The notes under the pieces were generated by a model. The model was not told where the DNA came from. It did not search any database and worked only from the letters and a program-made list of their open reading frames with translations. A stretch of 64,000 bases of DNA from Eubacterium ruminantium (GTDB lineage: Bacteria; Bacillota; Clostridia; Lachnospirales; Lachnospiraceae): contig NZ_FUXA01000007.1 of the NCBI RefSeq assembly GCF_900167085.1, forward strand, positions 186,001 to 250,000, read 5' to 3'. Positions within the stretch are counted from its first letter, which is position 1; every line of letters starts with the position of its first letter. Below, one piece after another: positions 27,665-35,727 of the stretch. The position numbers and the translations under genes are program-made.

Positions 27665-28306
27665 TATATTATCAAAAAGATCGGCCAAGGAATATTTAAG
27701 CTCTTCCGGCTTCGAATCTTCATGTGCTGTCTTATAATACGGATTAAGTTTAAAGTCCGTTTCAGTTTTCATTTTTGCAAATAATAAGGCAGTATTATAT
27801 GCATCGCAAAGCCCGTCATGGGCATGTCCCTCGGTCACAATATCAGTTGCAATCAAGGCTTCTTCCAAAGAATAATTTTTCCTCATTTTCATCTTTTCCG
27901 AAAAAAGAGGCTGGCAGTCGTACCAGTTTTCATACAGATCATTCATTCGTTCAATTCTGATCTTCTTTTCCTCGAGTTCATGAACCAATTGATATTTGTC
28001 GGATTTACTCCATGATACCATAGTGACTTCACCTTCCGGCAGCCACGCTAAAAACTTAGAAAGTACTTCGGATATTCCTTCTGCATTTTCAACATCCGAC
28101 TGACTTATACCTGTAAGATCCTTTATAAACTTGTCTATACGTCCATACTCCGGACGAACATAACTGCTAAATTTACTTAAGATTTTATAGTCATCATCCA
28201 TTGAAGCCGCACCGATCTGAATGATCTCATTTTTATAATGATATTCTTTTCTGTTATCTTTCGAGACGTTACACATCTCAAGATCAATCACAACAAAACT
28301 CCCCAT
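27650..28306 (-). CDS. DEDDh 3'-5' exonuclease (DnaQ-like)
   Basis: 218 aa. The start FVVIDLEMCN holds the first D-x-E; a middle Asp lies in SWSKSDKYQLVHEL (about 108) and the HAHDGLCDAYNTALLF block (about 160) gives the H-x4-D of the h subfamily. Could trim DNA or RNA; the substrate is not defined. The frame opens at 28357, but GGAGG lies seven bases upstream of the ATG at 28306 and yields the compact conserved N-terminus. Transcribed in the direction of the chaperone operon. Confidence 0.88.
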   Translation of the reverse strand: MGSFVVIDLEMCNVSKDNRKEYHYKNEIIQIGAASMDDDYKILSKFSSYVRPEYGRIDKFIKDLTGISQSDVENAEGISEVLSKFLAWLPEGEVTMVSWSKSDKYQLVHELEEKKIRIERMNDLYENWYDCQPLFSEKMKMRKNYSLEEALIATDIVTEGHAHDGLCDAYNTALLFAKMKTETDFKLNPYYKTAHEDSKPEELKYSLADLFDNIKFDE

Positions 28307-28399
28307 CAGAATGCCTCCGTTTTTTATCGACATATCCCCCATTTTCATTGCAACCAAGTGACTTAGATTATATCATAAATCCGCATATATTTACAACAA

Positions 28400-28602
28400 A
28401 ATGGCTGTAAGGCAGAGACCTGAAAATCTCTGCCTTACTAAGTGTTCAACCTGGCCCGCATCACATGCTCCCCTGCACGGACCTTGTAGTTCTAACCTTC
28501 ACTTTAAAACTATATATCAACTTTGAACCAGGTATCTAATTAAGCATTTAATGGCTAACATCCCCAAAGAAATACATTGGCGAAATATTTCTCCGGGGAT
28601 GT
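28400..28602 (-). ncRNA. Candidate structured RNA or regulatory leader between MATE and exonuclease genes
   Basis: The 425-bp gap 28307-28732 has no credible reading frame but several paired elements: a 12-bp hairpin (28407-28418 with 28427-28438), a 45-base imperfect hairpin (28558-28602), and a GC-rich block where minus-strand GGTCCGTG (28476-28483) pairs with TGCGGGCC (28453-28460) using G-U pairs that do not exist on the plus strand, enclosed by an AAGTG/CACTT pair. AATGGCT precedes both hairpins on the plus strand. I cannot name it; it lacks the SRP RNA core and known riboswitch signatures I checked. Confidence 0.4.
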
Positions 28603-28732
28603 CGGTTATGTTCGGGGGGGTAAGCTATAAGTTAGCTTGTATTTAATTTATCATAAGGGCAAGTATTTTAACATACATGCGAATTTGCATTTTTTGCACT
28701 TTTTCTTTGCATTTTATTTTTTGTTGTCAATT

Positions 28733-30130
28733 TTACTTTACAAAGTCCATTTTTTGCATATGTTTCATGAATTTCTTCCGTATGATCATATAACATACCA
28801 CGTGAGCGCATATGGTTAATGCCCAGGAAACAGGATAGGTTATGTAAATCATAGACGGACGATGGAAAATCTTCATCTTAAAAAATGTCTCTAACCAGAA
28901 TATTCTAAGTCCACATGCTCCAACCAGTGAAACTATCATAGGAAGAATAGAATATCCAAGCCCTCTTATTGCTCCTACAAGAACATCCATTATTCCGCAT
29001 AGGAAATAAGTTCCGCATACGACGATAAGTCTGTTATATCCGGCTTTTATTACCAAAGAACGCTCAGCATTGTTACGAGTATATATCTTTAAGAGTTGAT
29101 TTCCCGAAAGAACTACTGCACCTCCGAGCACCAGTCCTACAACAAATACAGCGATAATACCTCTTAAAAGGATTTTGCCGGTTCTGTCATATCGTCCTGC
29201 TCCAACATTTTGACTGGTAAAAGAAAGGGTTGCCTGATGAAAAGAATTCATTGCAACATATACAAATCCTTCCAGATTCTGAGCCGCCGCATTTCCCGCC
29301 TGAATGATCGATCCGAATTTATTGACTGATGATTGTATAACAACATTTGAAAGTGAGAATAAAGTTCCCTGAAGTCCGGCAGGTATTCCGATCAAAAGAA
29401 TCCTCTTAAATGAATCCATATCTATCTTCAGTTCACCCGGAATAAGCTTTATATCACTTTCTTCTTTCATGAGACATATGACAACAAGGATTGCTGACAT
29501 AAACTGTGATATAACAGTTGCAATTGCTACTCCGGCAACACTCATTTTTAAACAAATAACGAAGAACAGATTAAAGATAACATTTACAACTCCTGCTATT
29601 GATAAGAAAATGAGTGGTCTTCTTGTATCTCCGACAGCTCTTAAGACAGCACTTCCGAAGTTATAGATCATCATAGCCGGAAGTCCTATAAAATATATCT
29701 TAAGATAAGTTACGGAAAGATCTATAACATCACTTGGACAATCCATGATAATGAGTATATTCTCTGCGAAAAGCATACCGACTATCATAAGTATTATTCC
29801 GCCGAAAAATCCTATAACAAGGGATGTATGAACAATCTTTCCGGTATGTTCCGTATCCTTTGCGCCCACAGCCTTTGCTATAAGAACGTTGGTTCCGACG
29901 CTTAAACCAATAAAAAGATTTGTTAAAAGATTTATAAGGGCACCATTTGACCCTACCGCAGCAAGCGCTGTTTTACCCGCAAATTGACCAACCACCACAG
30001 TATCTGCCGCATTAAATAAAAGCTGCAAAATACTTGAACACATCAGTGGAACCGCAAATAAAATCATCGTCCGAAGTATCGGTCCATTTACCATATCCAG
30101 TTTTGATCCACTAGAATTTTTCTCATCCAT
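28733..30130 (-). CDS. MATE family multidrug/Na+ efflux pump
   Basis: 465 aa with twelve predicted helices. MATE signature elements include MVNGPILRTMILFAVPLMCSSILQ at the start, ADTVVVGQFAGKTALAAVGS (about 45) and ATVISQFMSAILVV around 205, with the internal repeat FKRILLIGIPAGLQGTLF near 240. Uses an ion gradient to export cationic compounds; the substrate is unknown. The first in-frame codon is a GTG at 30139, but AGGTGA stands five bases before the ATG at 30130. Confidence 0.92.
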   Translation of the reverse strand: MDEKNSSGSKLDMVNGPILRTMILFAVPLMCSSILQLLFNAADTVVVGQFAGKTALAAVGSNGALINLLTNLFIGLSVGTNVLIAKAVGAKDTEHTGKIVHTSLVIGFFGGIILMIVGMLFAENILIIMDCPSDVIDLSVTYLKIYFIGLPAMMIYNFGSAVLRAVGDTRRPLIFLSIAGVVNVIFNLFFVICLKMSVAGVAIATVISQFMSAILVVICLMKEESDIKLIPGELKIDMDSFKRILLIGIPAGLQGTLFSLSNVVIQSSVNKFGSIIQAGNAAAQNLEGFVYVAMNSFHQATLSFTSQNVGAGRYDRTGKILLRGIIAVFVVGLVLGGAVVLSGNQLLKIYTRNNAERSLVIKAGYNRLIVVCGTYFLCGIMDVLVGAIRGLGYSILPMIVSLVGACGLRIFWLETFFKMKIFHRPSMIYITYPVSWALTICAHVVCYMIIRKKFMKHMQKMDFVK

Positions 30131-30273
30131 AACTTTCACCTGACCATTTAATTCATTTGTCTTTAGGATCCGATCTATATATTTTCCTGATCACACACCA
30201 ATAGTTTTACTTATATATTTACACCTATATTTCCCTAAAAACAATGATATTTAGAACTTTTATACCATCTATA

Positions 30274-30344
30274 TAAAAAAAACAGTTTTCACTGTAAATA
30301 TCTATATCATATTACTGATAATAAATATTTTCAGTGAAAACTGT
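30274..30344 (-). terminator. Terminator after the DUF885 lipoprotein gene
   Basis: A perfect 13-bp stem ACAGTTTTCACTG (30282-30294 with 30332-30344) around a 37-base loop, followed on the minus strand by eight T. It closes the transcript that includes the lipoprotein. Confidence 0.85.
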
Positions 30345-30369
30345 ATCATGAATCTTACTTTTTTTATGA

Positions 30370-32346
30370 TTATTTGCTCAATGTCTCATTTATGTACTCA
30401 TCAACCTGTTCTTTAAGTATATCGTAATAACATGGGCCTGCATCAAGAACTGCTTTATGATACTCTACAATATTAAATTTGTCTCCAAGCTTCTCTTTTG
30501 CGTATTCTCTAAGATTTCTCATTTCATTATATCCCTGTGAATAGCTGAGCAGCAGTCCCGGATCTCCGGCAAGAATACCTTTTCTCTGCTCTTCAAATGC
30601 TGCAACCATCTGATTATACTCATCAGAACCTTCTTCTAATGCATTTATATAATGCACATCACTGAGGTATTTTACCATATCTTCGGCGCTCCACCCTTCA
30701 TAGTTTACGCCCAGTTCTATTCGTTCATTGATAAGATAATTACGCTCATCATTAAGTCTGAAAAGTGTACCGATTACAGCATCATTTTCCATATCAGGAT
30801 AGTCATAATCGTCATATGCATTGTAACTTGCATAAACAGCCCATCCTTCAATATATCCAAGTGGAAGACTGATCTTCCTGAGTTTACTTGCATCAGTTGA
30901 TCTGAAGTAATTAAACTGATACATATGTCCCGGACATCCTTCGTGAGTAAGTGTTCCCCACATTCCACTTGATGTATTGGAATTAACCCTTATGATGTTA
31001 TTATCAGGTTCATCAAGTGTAGGTATCAGGTAATACGCCAGAGTATTTGATAATATTTTTGATGATACTTCCGAAAGATAGCTTGCCTTAAACTGCATCT
31101 TATCGATAACAGGATAATTATCAAGTGTCTTATCCATGGCAATATTTACTATCTCTTCTACATCTTTTGTATCAATATCCTTAAATGCATCCTGCACATG
31201 ATTATAGAAATATTCCGTTTCATCAGGATACTGCTCAGCTATTGTTGACATTTCATCGGCAATTTCTTGTGCACGTTTGTCAAATTCAGCGCAAAGTTCG
31301 TCTCCTGTCTTATCAGTAGAAGCAAAATAAGGAATGATATATTCATTATAGTAATCCTTACCGTTCTCGTATTCTGCAACAGCCTTATTTACTGACTGAC
31401 TCCTTGATTCTTCAAGAGTTTTCTTGATCGTTTCGTATCCTTCGAAGACATTTTCCATGGCTTTGACATTTTTCTTTTTATACTCTTCTTTCTCATCAGC
31501 AGTAAGGAAATCCGCTGCGTCAATCTTTCCGTTGAATTCTACTATGACATAGTTATTTTCTTTTTCAGCAAGAAAATCATCACACTGTGTTATAGCCCTG
31601 TCAATCATTGCCTCCGGTAAGACATATCCTTTTTCATTGCGCCATTTTTCATATTTTACATTCTGATCAACATAGTCAGGATATTTATTCATAAGTTCAA
31701 TGTAATCATCTACATCTTCTTTATTGTTGAATCTATATTCCATAAGAGCTTCACCGGTTTCTGCCTGAATCCCTCTTCCCGGGAAGAATGGTGATATAAA
31801 TTCGCTATACTTTATTCCGGCCTTTGTTATCTCAAGTTGTCTTTTATATACTAAAAAAGTCAGATATTCATCTTCGGTAAGTTTTGCCCCTTCAAATTTG
31901 ATAAGCTTATCATACGACTCTTCAATGCCCTTAAGTTCGTTCTCAATCCATTCTTCTACTGTGTCGCCAACCTTATCTTCGTCCCATTTTACGTCCTTAG
32001 GTTTTGTTATACCGAAGTTGTCACCATTAGTAATGCAGTCATGATATGCTATTGTACTTGAAGTAACCTGATTTACAAATTCTTCATCAATATATTTTTC
32101 GAAATCATCATTCTTCTTATCCGCATAGCTGACTGCTTTTATTATGGATGAATCGCCTGATGAAGCAAATTCTGTTGTAGGTATTTCAATATCTTCACCT
32201 GTAAACTGACTTTCCGTTACAACATTTGCTTCTTTATTATCTTCAACCTTTTTAGAATTTTTTCCTTTTTTTCCGCATCCAGCTGTTGCCATGAGCATAG
32301 CAACAAGAATTAAAGAAATTCTACCCTTAATCTTCTTCTTAAACAT
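30370..32346 (-). CDS. DUF885 family lipoprotein, putative zinc metallopeptidase
   Basis: 658 aa. An N-terminal signal peptide ends in LMATAGC, a lipobox with Cys at about residue 24, so the protein should be anchored outside the membrane; an acidic Lys/Glu linker follows. The DUF885 zinc motif HEGCPGHMYQF is near residue 468 and a distal Glu within LGYIEGWAVYA follows about 40 residues later, the expected gluzincin arrangement. Peptide substrate is unknown. Downstream of the small basic protein and an AgrC/AgrA-type system on the same strand. Confidence 0.87.
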   Translation of the reverse strand: MFKKKIKGRISLILVAMLMATAGCGKKGKNSKKVEDNKEANVVTESQFTGEDIEIPTTEFASSGDSSIIKAVSYADKKNDDFEKYIDEEFVNQVTSSTIAYHDCITNGDNFGITKPKDVKWDEDKVGDTVEEWIENELKGIEESYDKLIKFEGAKLTEDEYLTFLVYKRQLEITKAGIKYSEFISPFFPGRGIQAETGEALMEYRFNNKEDVDDYIELMNKYPDYVDQNVKYEKWRNEKGYVLPEAMIDRAITQCDDFLAEKENNYVIVEFNGKIDAADFLTADEKEEYKKKNVKAMENVFEGYETIKKTLEESRSQSVNKAVAEYENGKDYYNEYIIPYFASTDKTGDELCAEFDKRAQEIADEMSTIAEQYPDETEYFYNHVQDAFKDIDTKDVEEIVNIAMDKTLDNYPVIDKMQFKASYLSEVSSKILSNTLAYYLIPTLDEPDNNIIRVNSNTSSGMWGTLTHEGCPGHMYQFNYFRSTDASKLRKISLPLGYIEGWAVYASYNAYDDYDYPDMENDAVIGTLFRLNDERNYLINERIELGVNYEGWSAEDMVKYLSDVHYINALEEGSDEYNQMVAAFEEQRKGILAGDPGLLLSYSQGYNEMRNLREYAKEKLGDKFNIVEYHKAVLDAGPCYYDILKEQVDEYINETLSK

Positions 32347-32403
32347 ATTATACTTTTAACCTTTCGCTTATGATATGAAGTCCCCACTTCATCAACATAT
32401 AAA

Positions 32404-32580
32404 TTACTTTTTGTTTTGTTTTGCTTTAATTGCCTTCACTAAAGTTCTTTTCCTAACCTTCTTTTTCCTCGATTTGTTGTCAACATTCTTCAATGCTTTA
32501 GCCTTCATGGCTTTTTCATAGAGTTCTTTTCGAAACCCTTCAGAATAGTCAGGAACCGAAATGATCGTATCTTTCAACAT
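32404..32580 (-). CDS. Small basic protein, 58 aa, unrecognised
   Basis: Not in the usual size range for gene finders but well supported: ATG at 32580 with AAGGAGG three bases upstream, and a stop at 32404. A TTG second codon (six-base spacing) is an alternative start. The sequence begins MLKDTIISVPDYSEGFRKEL and its C-terminal half is extremely basic (SRKKKVRKRT). It has no Cys, no signal peptide and no membrane helix, so it is not an AgrD-like pheromone. It may be an RNA- or DNA-binding peptide. It lies next to candidate LytTR sites and may be expressed with the DUF885 lipoprotein 57 bases downstream. Confidence 0.7.
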   Translation of the reverse strand: MLKDTIISVPDYSEGFRKELYEKAMKAKALKNVDNKSRKKKVRKRTLVKAIKAKQNKK

Positions 32581-32634
32581 CAGCCTCCTTCATTTTTATT
32601 TCCCATGTGTAATGCTACGTCTTAACGACAATCA

Positions 32635-32720
32635 GATAATAACGAACGTTCACTTAAAATAGTTTATTTTGTCGTAATCAGTAAAAATTCTGTCGTAAAA
32701 TGTATTTTAACGTTCGTTAA
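32635..32720 (-). promoter_or_regulatory. Candidate LytTR operator and promoter region
   Basis: Between the histidine kinase stop and the 58-aa gene. Two copies of ATTYTGTCGTAA (32666-32677 and 32687-32698) have a 21-bp period, the spacing LytTR proteins need. An inverted pair of AACGTTCGTT (32641-32650 inverted, and 32709-32718) matches the AgrA-type consensus [TA][AC][CA]GTTN[AG][TG]. A TATTAT -10 lies at 32636-32641 on the minus strand. Which element is the true operator is unclear. Confidence 0.5.
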
Positions 32721-32779
32721 CCAGTGTAGCGCAAAATGTTTTCTGATTCAATACCGGATCAAAAAACTAAAGAAAATCT

Positions 32780-34234
32780 TTATACAATTTTTGTTTCTCT
32801 TGGAATCATAATCGTAAGATTAAAACTATATTTATCTTTGTCGGCTTTAATCATACCACCATACTTCTTGACAGTTTTTCTCATGCTCTGTGTTCCAAAG
32901 CCATGGGAATCCTTGTCATATTTTGAAGTAAACTGTCTTTCACCTTCAAACAGTTTTTCAACATCAAGGTTAGAATCATCAATATTGGAGTTTGATAATT
33001 TAACGATATAGAACATATCATTTCTTTTGATATTCATTTTAATCCATTTATCAGCGCCCTTAGGAAAAGTCTCGCAGGCTTCTATAGCATTGTCAAATGC
33101 ATTGGCAAAAAGATTACAAATATCCATAGAACTCATAGGCATTCCTCCGTCTATAACTCCATCGGAAGTATACTCTATATCCTTCTCTTTCATGGTTGCT
33201 ACTTTCATTAGTACTATACTGTCAAGCACTTCGTCACCTGTAACATATTTTGGTGACAGCGATGAAACATTGCCTATCAATTCTTTTAGGTAAACTTTTG
33301 CTTCTTCTGTTTTATCATTCTCAAGCATCATATTAAGAAGTGAAAGATTATTTACTATATCATGTCTGAATGCTCTTGTTTCGGACTGAGCATTTTTATA
33401 CTGTCTTATATATTCAAGCTGAGCATCAAGATAGCATTCCTGCTTTTCATTTTTCTCCTTAACACGTCTTTTCATAATGCCTAAAATGATAATGATAGGC
33501 ACACCAATAGAAAGCATAAGTAAAAGGAAGGCAGTAACCATTCCCTTTGCACGCTCATGCCTGATACCATCAAAATAACTTGTGAAAGGAAGTGCAGGAA
33601 CAATATAAAGAACAATTGTCCAGATCACAAAATATAAAACATATTTGAGATCTATCTTAATAAAGAGTTTTCTCTTATAAAAACCGAAATATAAAACACA
33701 AAAGAATATTACTCCACATACAATATCTATTATGATATATCCTCTTCCGTCAGACATCGGGTCCGAAAGTGATGAACTTGCTGTATCAAGTTCCATACCC
33801 ATAAAATATGTATATACATATGTTACTATCTCGCCCTCATAGAGCATCAAAAACAGAGCCGCAACAGCACTTTGAATAGTCCTTAATACCTTCTTTTCTT
33901 TATAAACAGATAAGAAGAATATCAGTCCCAGAGCAATGATAGTGATGATATTAAATATATCGACCACATATTCATAAAAAACCAGATCATCCATACTTGT
34001 GCCGATTTTATTAAGCCTGTATATAACAAGATATGTCGCAACATCAGCTGCCACAACGAATAATATCCATGAAACAGCTATATTCCTTTTGGCTTTTTTA
34101 GAAAACTCTATCTTACATCCCAAAAGGCAACCCATACAAAGAATCACCTCTAACAGTGTCAAACCAAAATTAAAATTAGCAACAGATGTATATATCCCTA
34201 TCTCGATTAATCTTTTTAATCCATAAGCCCCCAT
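32780..34234 (-). CDS. GHKL sensor histidine kinase (AgrC-like)
   Basis: 484 aa. Six predicted helices fill residues 10-235, then the phospho-acceptor region ETRAFRHDIVNNLSLLNMMLEN, the N box NLFANAFDNAIEACE and the G box SHGFGTQSMRKTV, all of the HPK10/GHKL type used by Agr/LytTR systems. The ligand is sensed by the membrane domain; no agrB or agrD is nearby, so the signal is unknown. The GTG at 34243 is discarded because GGAGTGG sits five bases before the ATG at 34234. Gap of 16 bases to the regulator upstream. Confidence 0.9.
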   Translation of the reverse strand: MGAYGLKRLIEIGIYTSVANFNFGLTLLEVILCMGCLLGCKIEFSKKAKRNIAVSWILFVVAADVATYLVIYRLNKIGTSMDDLVFYEYVVDIFNIITIIALGLIFFLSVYKEKKVLRTIQSAVAALFLMLYEGEIVTYVYTYFMGMELDTASSSLSDPMSDGRGYIIIDIVCGVIFFCVLYFGFYKRKLFIKIDLKYVLYFVIWTIVLYIVPALPFTSYFDGIRHERAKGMVTAFLLLMLSIGVPIIIILGIMKRRVKEKNEKQECYLDAQLEYIRQYKNAQSETRAFRHDIVNNLSLLNMMLENDKTEEAKVYLKELIGNVSSLSPKYVTGDEVLDSIVLMKVATMKEKDIEYTSDGVIDGGMPMSSMDICNLFANAFDNAIEACETFPKGADKWIKMNIKRNDMFYIVKLSNSNIDDSNLDVEKLFEGERQFTSKYDKDSHGFGTQSMRKTVKKYGGMIKADKDKYSFNLTIMIPRETKIV

Positions 34235-34250
34235 GTTGTCCACTCCATTG

Positions 34251-34952
34251 TTATATTGATGTATCTTCTATGTATGTATATAAAGCATTTTTCAAATTAA
34301 CAATATTTTTTCTACTGATAGGAATCGTATTTCCGTCTTTCATAACCGCATCGGTTTTTCCAACTCTCTTAACCTTTCCAAGAGAGATCAGATAACTTCT
34401 GTGGCACCTGAAAAATCCATAAGGAGCAAGTTCTTTCTCATATTCTGATATATTAAATCTTACAAGATGATCTCCATTTATGGTATGGATTGAAATATAC
34501 TGGTTCTGAGCTTCCATGTAGATAATATCATCAATATTGATAAGTATATCATCTCCGTCTTCTTTGATACGAAGCTGATAATTCTTCTTTGCCTTATCGG
34601 AAATAAATCTAAAAACCTCAATAAGTTTATTTTCATCAACAGGTTTTGTCAGATATCTGAGTGCATTAACTTCATATCCTTCAAGTGCATATTCCACATG
34701 ACCTGTAAGAAAGATAATATAGACACTTTCACTTAAAGATCTTATCTTTTTAGCTAAAGTGATCCCATCCATCTCAGGCATTTCAATATCAAGAAAAACA
34801 ACCTCATAAGGTTTTCTCATAAATGCTTTAACAAGTTCTCGTCCATCCGAAAAGCAGTCTACCAGAATATCCAGACTGTTGAAATTAGATTCTATCCTTT
34901 TTTTCACATCGAGACGATATCTTTCCTCATCGTCACAGACAGCTATCCTCAT
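34251..34952 (-). CDS. LytTR response regulator (AgrA/LytR type)
   Basis: 233 aa. Receiver domain MRIAVCDDEERYRLDVKKR with phospho-acceptor Asp in EVVFLDIEMPEMDG (about 57) and the conserved Thr/Lys of IIFLTGH and YLTKPVDE; the C-terminal LytTR DNA-binding domain runs from about 130 (IYMEAQNQYISIHTING to PYGFFRCHRSYLISLGKV). The frame opens at 35012, but GGGG six bases before the ATG at 34952 fixes the start. Works with the kinase immediately downstream. Confidence 0.92.
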   Translation of the reverse strand: MRIAVCDDEERYRLDVKKRIESNFNSLDILVDCFSDGRELVKAFMRKPYEVVFLDIEMPEMDGITLAKKIRSLSESVYIIFLTGHVEYALEGYEVNALRYLTKPVDENKLIEVFRFISDKAKKNYQLRIKEDGDDILINIDDIIYMEAQNQYISIHTINGDHLVRFNISEYEKELAPYGFFRCHRSYLISLGKVKRVGKTDAVMKDGNTIPISRKNIVNLKNALYTYIEDTSI

Positions 34953-35058
34953 ATCTTTCCCCTTTTTCACCCTAGAAACATCAATCCAAAAAAACCAAAG
35001 ATTAAAGAACAATCTTATATGATCCGGTCATTATGAATTCACGCATTTACTATGCCTC

Positions 35059-35087
35059 AGTATATGTTATGAATTATCCCGTGTCAA
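35059..35087 (-). promoter_or_regulatory. Promoter of the LytTR two-component system
   Basis: On the minus strand TTGACA (35082-35087), a 17-bp spacer and TATACT (35059-35064). It begins just after the terminator of the nitrogen operon. Confidence 0.75.
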
Positions 35088-35123
35088 ACAAAAAACCCCT
35101 CATTTAAATCAAATGAGAGGTTT
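35087..35123 (-). terminator. Terminator of the gltB-to-ANTAR operon
   Basis: Stem 35093-35105 with 35111-35123 followed by a run of T on the minus strand; a G-U pair present only on that strand supports its direction. Lies directly after the ANTAR regulator stop. Confidence 0.88.
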
Positions 35124-35128
35124 AATAA

Positions 35129-35716
35129 TTATGTCATACTATCAATTATATCTTCCGCAACCAGTTTTCTTGTAAGACCTTCGTCCATCGCGCGCTTACC
35201 TATATATCTATGAGCTTCGGCTTCATTCATGCCTTTCTTCTCAATAAGAAGACATTTTGCTCTACTGATAATCTTCAGTTCCTGAAGTTTTCCTTCAAGT
35301 TCATGCTCTCTCTGTCTTGCCTTGTGGAATCTTTCCTGTATAGCTATCAGATATTTAAGCGCTCGCTTAAGCATCTCATATTCCACAGGTTTTGACATTA
35401 CCATAACTCCGTAATTAGTTACATATTCCGATATATCTCCCGTAACTTCGCTCGGAGCTATCATAAGAACAGAGGATGAATGAGAAGTACAGATATCAAG
35501 CGCAAACTGATGTCCCAATTCATCAGGAAGAGGGGAACATATAACCACAATATCATATGGTCTCTCCATGAAGAGTCGCCTTGCCGCTGCAGCACTTCTC
35601 TTAATCTCGATGGACGTAAAATTTTCTCCGGAAACGGCTTTTTTTACTATCGTATTAAATTGCTCGGTTCCGCCGACGATCATTATCGACTTCTGCCTTA
35701 TTGTATCTTTTGCCAT
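35129..35716 (-). CDS. ANTAR-domain antitermination regulator with pseudo-receiver
   Basis: 195 aa. Residues 8-125 fold like a response-regulator receiver (SIMIVGGTEQFNTIVKKAV, PYDIVVICSPLPDELG), but the paired acidic residues at the start are missing and the phospho-acceptor Asp position is IC, so phosphorylation is unlikely. A coiled coil (about 128-150) leads into a C-terminal ANTAR domain (AKCLLIEKKGMNEAEAHRYIGKRAMDE), which binds six-base-loop RNA hairpins to prevent termination. Gene order next to glutamine synthetase and GOGAT genes, and matching hairpins in three leaders, point to control of nitrogen genes. Confidence 0.9.
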   Translation of the reverse strand: MAKDTIRQKSIMIVGGTEQFNTIVKKAVSGENFTSIEIKRSAAAARRLFMERPYDIVVICSPLPDELGHQFALDICTSHSSSVLMIAPSEVTGDISEYVTNYGVMVMSKPVEYEMLKRALKYLIAIQERFHKARQREHELEGKLQELKIISRAKCLLIEKKGMNEAEAHRYIGKRAMDEGLTRKLVAEDIIDSMT

Positions 35717-35727
35717 TCCGGTACACC

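Noticed and set aside
28400-28620. SRP RNA, 6S RNA or tmRNA in the MATE-exonuclease gap
   Set aside because: The GGAAG-type SRP core and the tmRNA tag/tRNA-like ends are absent, and the two-hairpin layout does not resemble the single long 6S stem; only a generic structured-RNA call is kept.
32404-32580. AgrD-like autoinducer peptide
   Set aside because: No Cys, no amphipathic leader, no membrane-targeting start and no AgrB homologue; the C-terminus is strongly basic.
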